Origin: Beroe forskalii
Taxonomy: Eukaryota; Ctenophora; Nuda; Beroida; Beroidae
Direction: 5' to 3'
DNA length: 64,000 bases
NCBI GenBank assembly: GCA_011033025.1
Contig: WFMF01000146.1
Location: forward strand, 1 to 64,000
Positions 10,087 to 21,408 of this stretch are shown in pieces. Position 1 is the stretch's first letter. Every line of letters begins with the position of its first letter. The translations under genes were made by a program, and so were the position numbers. The notes beneath the pieces were generated by a model. That model saw nothing but the letters and a program-made list of their open reading frames with translations. It ran no database searches and was not told the DNA's origin.

Positions 10087-11374
10087 TTTGATTCAACTGA
10101 AAGGTTCAGCATCGATTTCCTGTTTCGGCTTTTGAGATTTTTCGTGATTTTAATTGAAATTAAAAGGCCAGTTGATTTACGTCAGAAATTACTTAAATAT
10201 CTTAAAATCTTATTTGGACAGACATAATTGTGGCCGGGCATTATTGCGTTATGTGCGCAAAAATCTGGATAAGAATGAAATCGCTTCCTAAATGCATAAA
10301 ATTTGGAAAATTTCTCATTTTATTAAATCAAGCTATTGAAGAACGCAAGACAGTACTTCAAAGTTTTCTGAGACGTGTCACAAAATGTACCAATTTCAGA
10401 ACAAATTCTGTAGCGCGCTAAAACATTTTACTGAATTTTGGCATTTGCACGGCAGTATATTTTCTGCGCATTGTCGCTTTGCTGAAATAGAAAATTCATT
10501 TTATTTTCGGCGAGGTTTTGTCCAATTTCGTAATAGGTTGACTGCTCCAATCAGATATTACTGCTTCATACTCTTTTGTCCATTGTAATGCTGAAATATA
10601 TCCTATTGGTGAAAAAGCCACGGTTAGTTTGTCCTGGTTTATTGAATTTTGGGTTTCCTAGTGTCAGGTCGCACATGATGAAGAAAACCTTCGTGGCAAT
10701 TTCGGGCAGGAACAACTGAAACTTTTTTAGAAAATATTTTTTGCGTATAAAATGTGTTCCCTTTTCTCTTTTGTGTGACGGACGTGAGTACGTTTTTACT
10801 GCACGGTAGATGGTAGAAGGCCAGCTCAGTGCTCGATCGATAGATCTATCATCATCGATAAGGAGTCTTCTTGACTCAGTCGAATCTCATATTTAAGGAA
10901 AAGATGTCTGGAATGATCGTGCCTGCGAGTCGTGGCGCGCGCGCGAGGGGGTCAGGCAACGCCTGACAAGAAATGATCGTTCTTGAACTGAAACACACGC
11001 TAGTATTTCCAAGTTCAATGCACAAATTCTATGTACGTACTTATGATTCTGTAAACCCTTCAAATGCCCCTTTTTTACAGCTCATGAACAGAAGAAAGAA
11101 ACACTTTAAAACGAAATCAATGTGCAAATCACAATGTTCAAGCACTGATCCATGGTAAGCTTCAGCTTTTCATACTTTCAATTATATCACCAATTTCATA
11201 AAATTTTATGTTGTTAAAACATATTAAAATCTTAAAAGTATCAAACTGTTCTGAATTAGATGTTATAAAAGCTTTGCCACCAATCATTGTTCAATTTAAT
11301 TTCAACTGTCCCATCGCTATCCTGTAAAACATCTCTAAAATGTTGATAAAATCGTCACGGCATCTCCCTCTCAC
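10087..11374. other. Intergenic region with no recognised gene
   Basis: Small ORFs (for example 10230-10421, 10385-10588, 10973-11158 on +) show no domain and AT-driven composition. A GC-rich patch with alternating GC (GGCGCGCGCGCGAG, about 10934-10950) is followed by a short hairpin GTCAGGCAACGCCTGAC. The duplicated phrase AATGATCGT appears at 10912 and 10972. Confidence 0.5.
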
Positions 11375-13093
11375 TCTCTCAATGCAAGCCGAGTGCTGGC
11401 AAGCTCCACGGTAGAGTCAACCATTCTCTTCCACTCAATCACGAATGAGCTATTATCTGCAGGGCTCATCGTATTCTCAAATTTGTTCTCCGCAACATTC
11501 TTTTGGGTAAGCACACGCCACTCATTGTTGAGGTTGCCTTTTAGGTTAAGCTGAAGAACACCGAGAAGACAACTATCATAAACACTATGAGAACGATCAC
11601 CAAGTTCGCCGTCGCCTGAAATAAGCACGTGTTACTTCATGAGTCGATTTAAGTGTGTGATATATTCTAAAAACTTTGACAATTTTCTTTCTCATTCCCT
11701 TCCCTCCCTCCTATTCTCTTCTCTTCGATTGTAAAGCTCAAGAAGATAACAGATAGCCTAGTAGATTACAGATGTGTCCAAAATGAAACAATATCTACTT
11801 GATACTGTGGAGTGTGGACTATCGACTTAAACTTTTATCAAAGATCGTTGATTCGATGGTAGTGGCAGGTTCTAGGGATTCATATTTCTAGCTTACTATA
11901 GATTGAGAGCCTGATCCCTCTGCCTGACAGTGACAGGTGCTTAGGCTACATAGTTATAATCGAGCATTTAGATCACCAAATGTCAAGTGTTTATTCTCCA
12001 TCCCCCGGTTCATACAAAGTATTGGCATGTTTATAATGAGAATTCCCTTTTGAGGGGCGTTTGGTTAATGTTATTGGTATTACCGTAAACGATAACCATG
12101 CTATTCTCAACAGGAGCAGTAATATTTGCATTTTATAGTTTTATGTAAGGCTTAAAGGGAAAATTTTGGATATGATGAGAAATATAATAGTATTTGCTTA
12201 TTTGGTTGGATAGAATTCAAGACGTTTGAGTAAGAAATACGAATGCAATTTTCCATGACGTTCATCAGACTCAAAAGTGTGGGAAAAATGAGCAGCAATC
12301 ATTAACTTATTAAGCCCACTGGTATTTATTTGTTGAAAAATTCGCCAAAAAAGGAGGTATTCGGTTGACCATGTCGAGGAATCAGCTCTTATTCAGAAAG
12401 TAGCGAGTTCGGAGAACTCGCTCGCAAACCGAATATTTCTCGTCAAACTTGCTGCATGTCCATCCCCATACTAATTTACATTACAAAACATTTGATTTAC
12501 AAGATCAACGGAACAGAGTGAGAAAGTGTTTTAAAGGACCTAAAACCTTCTTGTCGCTGTAATGGTCTTCTTCTTCGTCCAAACTGTTGATTTCCACTTT
12601 CTTGGAGTTGTACAGCGTCAAAAGCCGAGCCATGTCACTTTCTGATATTGCCTGATGAGTCGCATGATACAATGGTGGAAAATAACTAAATCCACTTGAA
12701 ATCGATAGATTCTCAAATATACTAATAGTCATAATTTAGATAGTGATAATGATAGTGATACTTGATAGTGTAGAAACAGTGATTATGTAGAAATTTAAGT
12801 TTAAGTGCAATAGAAATTAAAGTCCTGATTTACAAGAATCTGCCCTAATTTACTTGTTTACTTTGATATTCCCCCTTTTCTGCACTGAAATGTGTCCTGA
12901 ATCAACCTGTATCTCACCTCTATCTCCACAGATCTGTTTGAAGAGGCACTGGAGTGTCTGGAGGCTACGGAAGATGTCCGCCGGTTGAGGTCCGCCACCG
13001 AACACCTCCTGTAGACGTTTCCTGGCAGCTGGTCGGCGGGAAGCTGGGGAGCTGCCGTCACTATGGTGCTCTTACGACGGATACCAGTGCTGC
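11375..13093 (-). CDS. Unidentified spliced gene, three internal exons
   Basis: Three - strand exons join with consistent phases. The first, 13093-12918, follows a CAG acceptor and ends before GTGAGA. The second, 12651-12540, follows CAG and ends before GTCCTT. The third, 11615-11375, follows TTATTTCAG and ends before GTGAGA. Together they encode about 176 aa. The first is a basic, Ser/Arg-rich linker with an R-R-K-S-T phospho-site-like motif. Next comes an acidic stretch (L-D-E-E-E-D). The third is a helical segment containing N-N-E-W-R-V-L-T-Q-K-N and I-E-W-K-R-M-V-D-S-T-V-E-L. I do not recognise the family. Neither the start nor the end of the gene was found; a possible upstream exon lies at 14085-13940. 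Confidence 0.5.
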
Positions 13094-13462
13094 CTGAGGA
13101 CGGGTGTGAGTGGTGAGTGGTTGTCTTATATCTGCTTATCTGTATCTGTGCACCACTCACCCGTCCTTTGCTGACTGCAGCATTGGACCGGTGAGTGCTT
13201 GTCTTATATCTGTGCACATGGATCGGTCGAAAAAACAACAGAAATTCTATGAAAAATAACTTGTGCGCATTGAAAAATGTGTGTTTTTATCGATCCTTTC
13301 ATCGATCGATGCATGAGAATTGTGAACGCATATGGGTTAGAATTTGTCTTGTCTGGAAGAACGTGTTTATCATATCTACTGTTTCTCTGTTTGTACCTTT
13401 AGTGTGATTCTGTTTGTCCCTAGCTACTTATGGGCAATTTCGAACTCCTCTTACCGGTAATC

Positions 13463-13627
13463 GCACTATATAGAGACACCGCACTATATAGAGACACCAT
13501 TTCTCTATAAAGTGCACTGTCGCTATATAGTGTTTTTTCGCACTATATAGAGACAAAATGTCGACCATATTATGTTAATGTATGTTGAGAACAAAGTTCG
13601 AGTGAAAGCACACTATATAGAGACACG
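13463..13627. repeat. CTATATAG-core hairpin repeat cluster
   Basis: The phrase GCACTATATAGAGACA occurs four times on the + strand (from 13463, 13480, 13539 and about 13608) and in inverted form (TCTCTATAAAGTGC, CTATATAGTG) between them. The same family reappears at 14247-14338 and 14960-14995. The inverted pairs can form stem-loops. No coding explanation. Confidence 0.7.
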
Positions 13628-13939
13628 TCCTCATTAAGCGTACAAGCGTGCCTATTAGTGATCGCAGTAGCGGGTCACATTGCATTGGTCCCACACAACA
13701 TGTCACAGTAACATGTACTCGTGTTACTGCTTAATTCATTACGGCTAGTATTTTCGCACCATGTCCATTCTACAGACAACGTTCCATTACCTGCATACAG
13801 ATGCAGGTAATGTTTCCTACTGGAAGTGCACAGAAGCTCCTCGAAGATGTCCTTCCTGGCCGACCGTTCAACTTCAAGACTCCTCATCGCTGTCCATCTT
13901 GCCAAGAAGACCCTGAAGAGGAAGGCTGCTGACACTGAC

Positions 13940-14085
13940 CTCCCCTCTGGCCCCCACTAGCTCGAAAAAGTGTAGAATGGCATGGTCCTGGAGGGTGTCC
14001 AGAAAGGCCAGTTCGAAGTCCATCATGATGGTTTCAGGAGCGAAGTTCCTCAGGGCACACGGGAAGTCCGATGAGTCCAGGAATC
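13940..14085 (-). CDS. Possible upstream exon of the 11-13 kb gene
   Basis: On the - strand an ATTAG acceptor precedes an open stretch encoding about 48 aa (GFLDSSDFPCALRNF..., ending ...ELVGARGE), followed by a GAG|GTCAGT donor. The segment D-T-L-Q-D-H-A-I-L-H-F-F-E resembles the first helix of an RGS-like domain, but the match is too short to name. Its end phase does not join directly to 13093-12918 unless a donor four bases further on is used or a small exon lies between. Confidence 0.35.
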
Positions 14086-14338
14086 CTAATGAGGTCACAA
14101 GCAGTATCTACAGTATGTTCCTTATCTCTAATCCTAATGGGGTCAGCTAACAAGCAGTATCTACCGTATGTTACAGATCTGTAATCCTAATAAGGTCAGC
14201 CAACATTCCTGCTTATCAGTTGTAAATACAAGTCATAGAATTCTATTGTCTCTATAAGGTGCGTTGTCTCTATATAGTGTTTTTACGCACTATTTAGAGA
14301 ATGTGAACTTTGGCTCCAAAACAGCTTGTCTCTATATA

Positions 14339-14959
14339 GGGGGGGGGGGTGTCACTGTCCCAATTGTCCCAAACTCAAGAAAAAGTGGATTGGGACAGGG
14401 ACAATTGGGACAAATGGGACATTTGGGACAAATGGGACAATTGGGACAAATGGGACAGTAAAAATGGAACAAATGGGACTCTAAAAAGTGAATGTGGACT
14501 GGGACAATTGGGACATTTGGGACAAATGGGACAATTGGGACAAATGGGACAGAGAAAATGGAACAAATGGGACTCAAAAAAGTGAATGCAGACTGGGACA
14601 AATGGGACATTTGGGACAAATGGGACATTTGGGACAATTGGGACAAAAGTGACAGAGACAACTGGAGCTCAAATAGTTGTGTTTTTTGGCTAGGGACGTG
14701 GGAACACTTAACCACTGCAAACAAACACAACCAAAATATGTATTTAGTATAGTAGTATGAATATAACTTTCATGTCAATGATAGAAAAACTTGTATCAAT
14801 GTAAAAAAGTAAAATGACTGATTTTTTCAGCTTTTTGTTTGTCCCAATTGTCCCAAATGTCCCAGTTGTCCCAATTGTCCCAAAAACCAGTCCCAAACTC
14901 AAAAAATAGTAAATTGGGACAGGGACAATTGGGACAATTGGGACAGTGAAACTCCCCCC
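14339..14959. mobile_element. TATATA-flanked inverted-repeat element filled with GGGACA satellite
   Basis: TATATA occurs on both sides (14333-14338 and 14960-14965) of a 621-bp segment. The segment starts with a G run then TGTCACTGTCCCAATTG and ends with the inverted counterpart CAATTGGGACAGTG then AAACTCCCCCC. Inside are tens of 9-bp units (GGGACAAAT, GGGACAATT, GGGACATTT) at 14390-14655 and inverted copies at 14840-14885. The ORFs over it on both strands (for example 14332-14730 -) are repeat artefacts. It is inserted in the CTATATAG repeat family, and TATATA is the likely target duplication. Confidence 0.6.
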
Positions 14960-15074
14960 TATATAGTGCGCTGTCTCTATATAATGCGGGAATCCTCTTA
15001 CCTTGGTAACCATGTTCACATGTTCCATTACCATTATGATTTATAGCGTGATATTACAGTGTCTCTATTTCCCC

Positions 15075-16010
15075 TAGCGGGCTATGGCACTGAGACTCTG
15101 TGACAGTGATTCTGCTACCCCCTTACTTAGCGGGCTATGGCACTGAGACTCTGTGACTGTGATTCTGCTACCCCCTTACCTAGCGGGCTATTGCACTGAG
15201 ACTCTGTGACAGTGAGTTTGTTACCCCCTTACCTAGCGGGCTATTGCACTGAGACTCTAACAGTGAGTCTATTACCCCCTCATCTAGCGGGCTATTGCAC
15301 TGAGACTCTGTGACAGTGAGTCTGTTACCCCCTTACCTAGCGGGCTATTGCACTGAGACTCTGTGACAGTGAGTCTGTTACCCCCTTACCTAGCGGGCTA
15401 TTGCACTGAGACTCTGTGACAGTGAGTCTGTTACCCCCTTACCTAGCAAACTACTGCATTGAGACTCTGTGACAGTGAGTCTATTACCCCCTTACCTAAC
15501 AAACTACTGCATTGAGACTCTGTGACAGTGAGTCTATTACCCCCTTACCTAACATGCTATTGCATTGAGACTCTGTGACAGTGAGTCTGTTACCCCCTTA
15601 CCTAGCGGGCTATTGCACTGAGACTCTAACAGTGAGTCTGTTACCCCCTCATCTAGCGGGCTATTGCACTGAGACTCTGTGACAGTGAGTCTATTACCCC
15701 CTTACCTAGCAAACTACTGCATTGAGACTCTGTGACAGTGAGTCTGTTACCCCCTTACCTAGCAAACTACTGCATTGAGACTCTGTGACAGTGAGTCTGT
15801 TACCCCCTTACCTAGCGGGCTATTGCACTGAGACTCTGTGACAGTGAGTCTGTTACCCCCTTACCTAGCGGGCTATGGCACTGAGACTCTGTGACTGTGA
15901 GTCTGTTACCCCCTTACCTAGCGGGCTATTGCACTGAGACTCTGTGACTGTGAGTCTGTTACCCCCTTACCTAGCGGGCTATGGCACTGAGACTCTGTGA
16001 CAGTGAGTCT
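15075..16010. repeat. 53-bp minisatellite, about 18 copies
   Basis: Tandem units begin TAGCGGGCTATTGCACTGAG and continue ACTCTGTGACAGTGAGTCTG then TTACCCCCTTACC. Most are 53 bp; two are 51 bp because the middle reads ACTCTAACAG. Subtypes are recognisable (TAGCGGGCTATGG, TAGCGGGCTATTG, TAGCAAACTACTG, TAACAAACTACTG), and their order indicates segmental duplication inside the array. No gene overlaps it. Confidence 0.95.
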
Positions 16011-18842
16011 TCGCTGAGATGAGCCCACGTTGATTCTTCTAGCCATCATCTGTAATCTGCAGCAATTGTTAATTTACTTTTGTCATTTTGTGTCGTCGTT
16101 TATTAAATAGCATACAAATAGTTAAATAGACGTTTTACTTAATAGAATACAAATAGATTTTTTATTCAATAGAATACAACGAGGAAAAAGCAAAGGATAG
16201 ATCATGTTTTATCTCAGATGTTCAAGTTGGTGTCTGATAACATTTGCCTAACTCAACAATTCAAAACTGAAATGAAAACTAATAGACGATAGTGGACGGA
16301 AGGTTTTCTAAAGAACACTAGTGCCCCAACACATAATGGATTCCATTAATGTATGCACGACTAATGACCATACCACTATGTCATTCCAGAAACCTGTGGG
16401 TCGGCATGCTTTTATCTTGGTAAGCGTGCAAACTATAAGTTTATAAGAAAACTCAATAGGGTACAATCTCTGTTCTGCTGTTCTAGCACAGCTCTAGGAT
16501 AGATATAGGTGGTGTCAGATCCGTCAGCATTCAGCCCTACTTAGAGCGGCTTAAATTATTTGCAAGGCTTGGTCAAACAATGATTTAAGACGAAAGGGGT
16601 GGGGGTCACGGATGGTTAACTGACTAATTTGGGCGATTTTAATGTCGGTAACCTAGGTATTTTGTTACTGTGATTTATGAGGCTTGTTCGGTAACAGGGT
16701 TGTGGATAGGGGTACATGTTCATGGCTAGAGGATAGGGTTAGGCTGACACATTGTATGAGGGTTGAAAATTTGGTTAGGATTATAATAGGGGTCAGGGTT
16801 GAATGCCAGAAAGAATTTGAATTAAGTTAAAAATGGATATGATTGAAATTTTCCATTGTTTTGCTTCATTTGTGTGCCCAGCAATCGTTTCTTTCGGCAA
16901 GAAATCACTATCAGATAGTATCCTCTAAGACAAACCGGGGAAAAACAGCTGCGCAATATGAAAATTGAAAAACGCATTGCGCGGTAATGGACGAACAAAC
17001 GGAGACTGGAATAGTATATCTGTCGAAAATTTAATACAAGAAATTAAGGGACACAGTTTGATAAAAAAAAAAAAGGAACACCTTACTAATGAATGAAAAA
17101 CTCTGTGAGTCGATCGGTAGATAATTTGATAGTATTGAAAGAGTTTGGACTGCCTGTGGTCCTGCTTACTGATGCTCTGAAGTTATGATTCACGATACTT
17201 ATTGATTTATTCCAATGAAACCAGTAAAGCCAATATCCTTTTTTAATCTAGTGATTTCTGTTTTAAACCATGAGAGACTTGGGAGGGCCGCGCCAATTTT
17301 TTGGCAACGATTGTATATTTTCAAGTTTCACGTTAATACTTTAATCGGTGCTTCAGTTACTGGCAAGTTCAAAATTAGCCAAAATCCATATGAGAAGGAA
17401 CGCGACGGTTAAATCTGCCGCACCATCACTTATTCACTTATTTTGAATAATCACTTATGTGAGTTTGAAGTGATGTTGCAGCAGTAATAACCGCCGCGTT
17501 CTTTCTCATATCGTCATGGGTTTTGGTTGTTGGGAAAAATCGAATATCATATAGATCTGAGTTATAGTATAAAATCACAAATCTGCGATAGAGTTTGAAC
17601 GTTTACCAATCTAAATACCAAACGTAACGAAGTGACACGAACGCAATTACACGAATTAACTCGGCTTTTCTTGTGCAATTATAGCTAAGAAATAAGTCAT
17701 GATCAAGTAATTGTCGATTTTACTTAAAATTATTACGATGGTTAATGAATTCTAAATATCTGAAATTCAAACCGCCTATTTTTAAACTTTTCTGCACGTG
17801 AGGATAAGCGCGATCGTTAACACTGAAGTCCAGAGAATGTGATAATTTGGATCATTGAAGGAATGATTTCTGATCGATTAAACCCTTCACGGCATGAGAT
17901 TCTCCTAATATCAAATATAATATTTACATGTATAATATTGTAAGCGGTCCAATGATATTACTGCCGTCCGTAGGGCAACATGATCGAGAGCGTAAGACGA
18001 CATGAGACGTGTAATGGGAAGTGCGCATAAATACTCACTCATATCATAACATGCCGCACTCTTGAAATAAACCGGTTGAGACCATCAATTCATCACTCCG
18101 AACTGTCATCGTGTCGTCACTCTCTACAACTTATTTGCAACCTACCTACATGTTGGTTCAATGGCCCCATCACTCAGCACTCAGCAAACAGCATAACATC
18201 GCGTGAAAGCAATACTAACTTATTATGTTAATGATATTGGGTGATTACTTGCTGCCGATGCACTAAACCTTCGCATACATCAACCCCCGCGCACGCAAAA
18301 AATAGGCGATTCAACGTCACCAACTTACAACGTTGAGCTATGATAATCACGAAACAACTTTCTGTTCATCAAATGCCCCTATTAAACCAATGAAGATCAA
18401 ACTGTGAACTTGAAGACGTAAGCTGCACCAGGACAATGGTATGGCACTACTTCCACAGTACAACAGTACCTTTTTAATTTGAAAAACGTGGAGTTTTGGT
18501 GGAGAGTTATTCACCTATCCATTACGAAATGACATGAGAAATGTGAACTATCCATGAAAAAGTTAATCTCAGCTATGAAGGTTTTCTTAGAAAACAGCAG
18601 GCGACTGAATGATTGTATTGATCAGTTGAAATATTATGCTCGCCAAGCACATAGGTATAATTATTATTATTATTAATAAGCAGATAATATTATTAAAAGC
18701 AAGTCATTAATTAACTATTTCTGTGATCATGAGACATGAATCGTCACTTGTCATTACTTCATTACGTTTACAGTGGAGAAGAAGAGACTGATGGAACGTT
18801 TATAATGAACGTGCCGTCACACTTTAGCTGTAAGTAAACAAG
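16011..18842. other. Gene-poor region
   Basis: No exon or ORF of note. ORFs such as 17215-17412 + lack recognisable features. A hairpin repeat at 17379-17526 is listed separately. A short A-run (about 17068-17078) is present. No promoter or RNA gene was recognised. Confidence 0.5.
17379..17526. repeat. 148-bp hairpin (MITE-like)
   Basis: The left arm from 17379 (CCAAAATCCATATGAGAAGG, then AACGCGACGG) pairs with a right arm ending at 17526 (CGCGTTCTTTCTCATAT then GGGTTTTGG). The arms are about 55-60 bp, with a few mismatches and a short gap, around a loop of about 25 bp. The size and shape fit a decayed miniature inverted-repeat element. No clear target duplication was read. Confidence 0.6.
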
Positions 18843-19190
18843 TTGGGCAATGTCAAATTCAATTTGGGCGATGCCTAATGGAAGTTGGGCAATGCAAGTT
18901 AGGCAATGTCAAATGGAAGTTGGGCAGTGTCAAATGGAAGTTGGGCAATGTCTAATGGAAGTTGGGCAATGTCTAATGGAAGTTGGGCAATGTCTAATGG
19001 AAGTTTGGCAACGTATAATGGAAGTTGGGCAATGTCTAATGGAAGTTGGGCAATGTCTAATGGAAGTTGGGCAATGTCTAATGGAAGTTGGGCAATGTCT
19101 AATGGAAGTTGGGCAATGCCTAATAGAAGTTGGGCAATGCCTGATGGAAGTTGGGCAATGCCTGATGGAAGTTGCCAAGTTGGGCAATGC
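18843..19190. repeat. 21-bp minisatellite, about 16 copies
   Basis: Tandem units of 21 bp share the core TGGAAGTTGGGCAATG. Because 21 is divisible by three, several frames on both strands stay open (18850-19212 +, 18906-19280 +, 18899-19243 -, 18930-19187 -), each giving a monotonous 7-residue repeat. I read these ORFs as artefacts of the repeat, not genes. Copies at the edges (18850-18950 and 19120-19190) are more diverged than the middle ones. Confidence 0.93.
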
Positions 19191-20193
19191 AACACGACCA
19201 ATGCCGCCTTAAAGGGCGTTAATCGTGAAAATAGAATTAGCAATAATTCTTCCGTAAGGATGAAAGACTCAGAACTGTAATTCCTAACACTGCATAAGTC
19301 GATTTTTACAGAGCTACTTAGCTACATTTCAATAGTTAGGTAGTTCTTGGGGTTCAATTCTAAAATTAAGAAATAATCTAGAATAGAAACTGGAAGTATC
19401 AAATTCTTGGTTACCCTGGAGGGGTATTAACACGTTTACCTTACAGTATCATGTACCATTTGGAGTTACGGGAGAGGTTGTTATGCTGCACGTAGCGTGT
19501 GCTACAACATGAGCAAATCGTTAGGTAGTTGACGGACGAAGATTAGGGATTACGTGGGGAAGGATTTGAAATGGTTTAAATTGTAGGTTTCTAGTTTCCA
19601 CTTCACTCCAAGCGCGATTTGCTGTCACAGCAAGGCTGTGAATTCATGGAATTCAGCGTGTGTGATGAAATGGTTAAATAACAAATATAATCAATCACTT
19701 GAGCACTAAAGCTATCGACTATCGTTAAATTTAAAAGGAAACACACCTAAATTCAAAACTATCAATAATGTGTACTTTTCTATGTCGATAGAAATAATGT
19801 ACTGAAAACCCTTATTACGGGACATCGGTACCCCACCGTGGGGTTCAAAGAAAAATGGACCATAATTTGGCATGCGTAGCCAGTTTAACAGTAACCAGGT
19901 AAAAATCACTGAAAGAACGAGCCTTTCATTAACGGCCAACGCATCTAAAGTTACATTGTAATTAATGTAGCCGGCGGATATCCAGTTAAATCCTGCCTGA
20001 AATAGCTAGAGGTCTAATCTAGCTACATCCCCAAATCATTAAATAGCTAAGATGCTTTTCCCTGAACTACTGACCCATCAACCTGAGTCATGTTATTTCG
20101 ATGCTCTGAGTATTGCGCTTTACTATCCGACTGGTAGGCGGACTTTATAGCTAACGGACTTTATAGCTAAACCGGTCAAAATAGCTGAATTTT

Positions 20194-21408
20194 GATTTAG
20201 CTATATCGTCCGCAGTTCGGACTATTTAGCTAAATCTTCCTAGCTGCCCCTCTTCCCCTATCAGTTTAGGTGTTTAGCTATATAGTCCTCGATTCGGACT
20301 ATTTAGCTAAATCTGTATCATAGCTGTTCCTCCTCCCCATTCAATTTATAAGGGTTAAGTTAAACGGGATTCGGACACTACGGCAGAGGACTGCAGAGCA
20401 CTGGACCCTATGGTCCAAGACACTACGGCACAGGACTCTCGGGCACACTTTCCAGTTTTGGTTTTAGGGTGGACTCTGCGGCACATTCTAAGGCACGGTT
20501 GCAGTTAGGGGACAATTTTACTCCCATTACGACAGATGCCTCTAATCAGAGATTCTGCTTGTTAGCTGACCTCATTCCGGGACTCATCAGGACTACCGAG
20601 CCCATGAGAGTAATATTAAGAGTTGACTGCAAATGAACTTGGCACCATGGGGAAAATCTTATGACTTGATTGCCATCAACTCGGCACCTGACAAAACGAT
20701 CTGATAGTAAAAGCATTGCCTCTTTGCAGGATCCAACTATCATAATCATTAGTTCGCTAGAGGGCGGACAGCCCTGGGTGCCCAGAGGAACTTCGCTCCT
20801 GATACCATCATGAGATCATGGTGGACCACAGATCCTTCAACGGGATAGAAGGGGTACACTCCTCTGCGTACCTGAGTCTGCCGGGTTATGATGGGGCCCT
20901 GAATGGGACGACGTGTTACGACGTACACAAATTAATATTCTCTGATCAGGTGCCACATCATAATTCGTATTGCTACGACACATTGCTGTTCTCTGATCAG
21001 GTGCTACATCGTATCGCCACGATACATTGATGTTCTCTGATCAGGTGATATATAGTATCTCTGCGACACTAGATACAGTGGTCGGCCTACCGACAAGTGC
21101 GCACATAAGAATCTATTTCCCACAGTCTAACAGGGTGGCCTGTCAATGATTTGAGCTGAGTGAGCACTTCAGATGCTGAAAACGACAACTGCGCACATTG
21201 CATCACAGCCAAGTCAGAATCTTGTTGACAGCTGTGACTCGCTACACCGACACACGATCATGTGCTCTGATTAGGTGGAATCGTACGGTTTGATCCACTA
21301 TGGCAAAGCGTAGAGCATTATACCCATACCGAGAAACACATTACCTATACCGAGGAACAGTAAGGTCAGATTTAGCTATATCGTCCGCAGTTCGGACTTT
21401 TCAGCTAA
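20194..21408. repeat. Three TTTAGCTATAT hairpin repeat copies
   Basis: Three copies of a near-palindrome: 20194-20236, 20273-20313 and 21369-21408. The left arm GATTTAGCTATATCGTCCG pairs with the right arm CGGACTATTTAGCTAAATC (two mismatches) around a 5-base loop. Fragments (GGACTTTATAGCTAA, GGACTAAATAGCTA) lie nearby at 20150-20175 and 21409-21440. It is a local short-hairpin family with no coding role. Confidence 0.65.
20935..21050. repeat. TGATCAGGTG tandem repeats, about 57 bp
   Basis: Three diverged direct copies each carry TTCTCTGATCAGGTG followed by an A/T/C-rich tail with ACATCGTAT or ACATCATAAT and CGATACATTG or CGACACATTG. The core TGATCA is palindromic. A weaker fourth match occurs at about 21265 (GCTCTGATTAGGTGG). 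Confidence 0.6.

Noticed and set aside
14264-15034. Overlapping ORFs on both strands (for example 132 codons at 14332-14730)
   Set aside because: They translate the 9-bp GGGACA satellite and its inverted copies.
15075-16010. CRISPR-like appearance of the 53-bp array
   Set aside because: Repeats are head-to-tail without unique spacers, vary throughout, and lie in an animal genome.
18850-19280. Four ORFs of 85-124 codons in the 18.9-19.3 kb region
   Set aside because: They are produced by the 21-bp tandem repeat in different frames, with no domain and no splice context.
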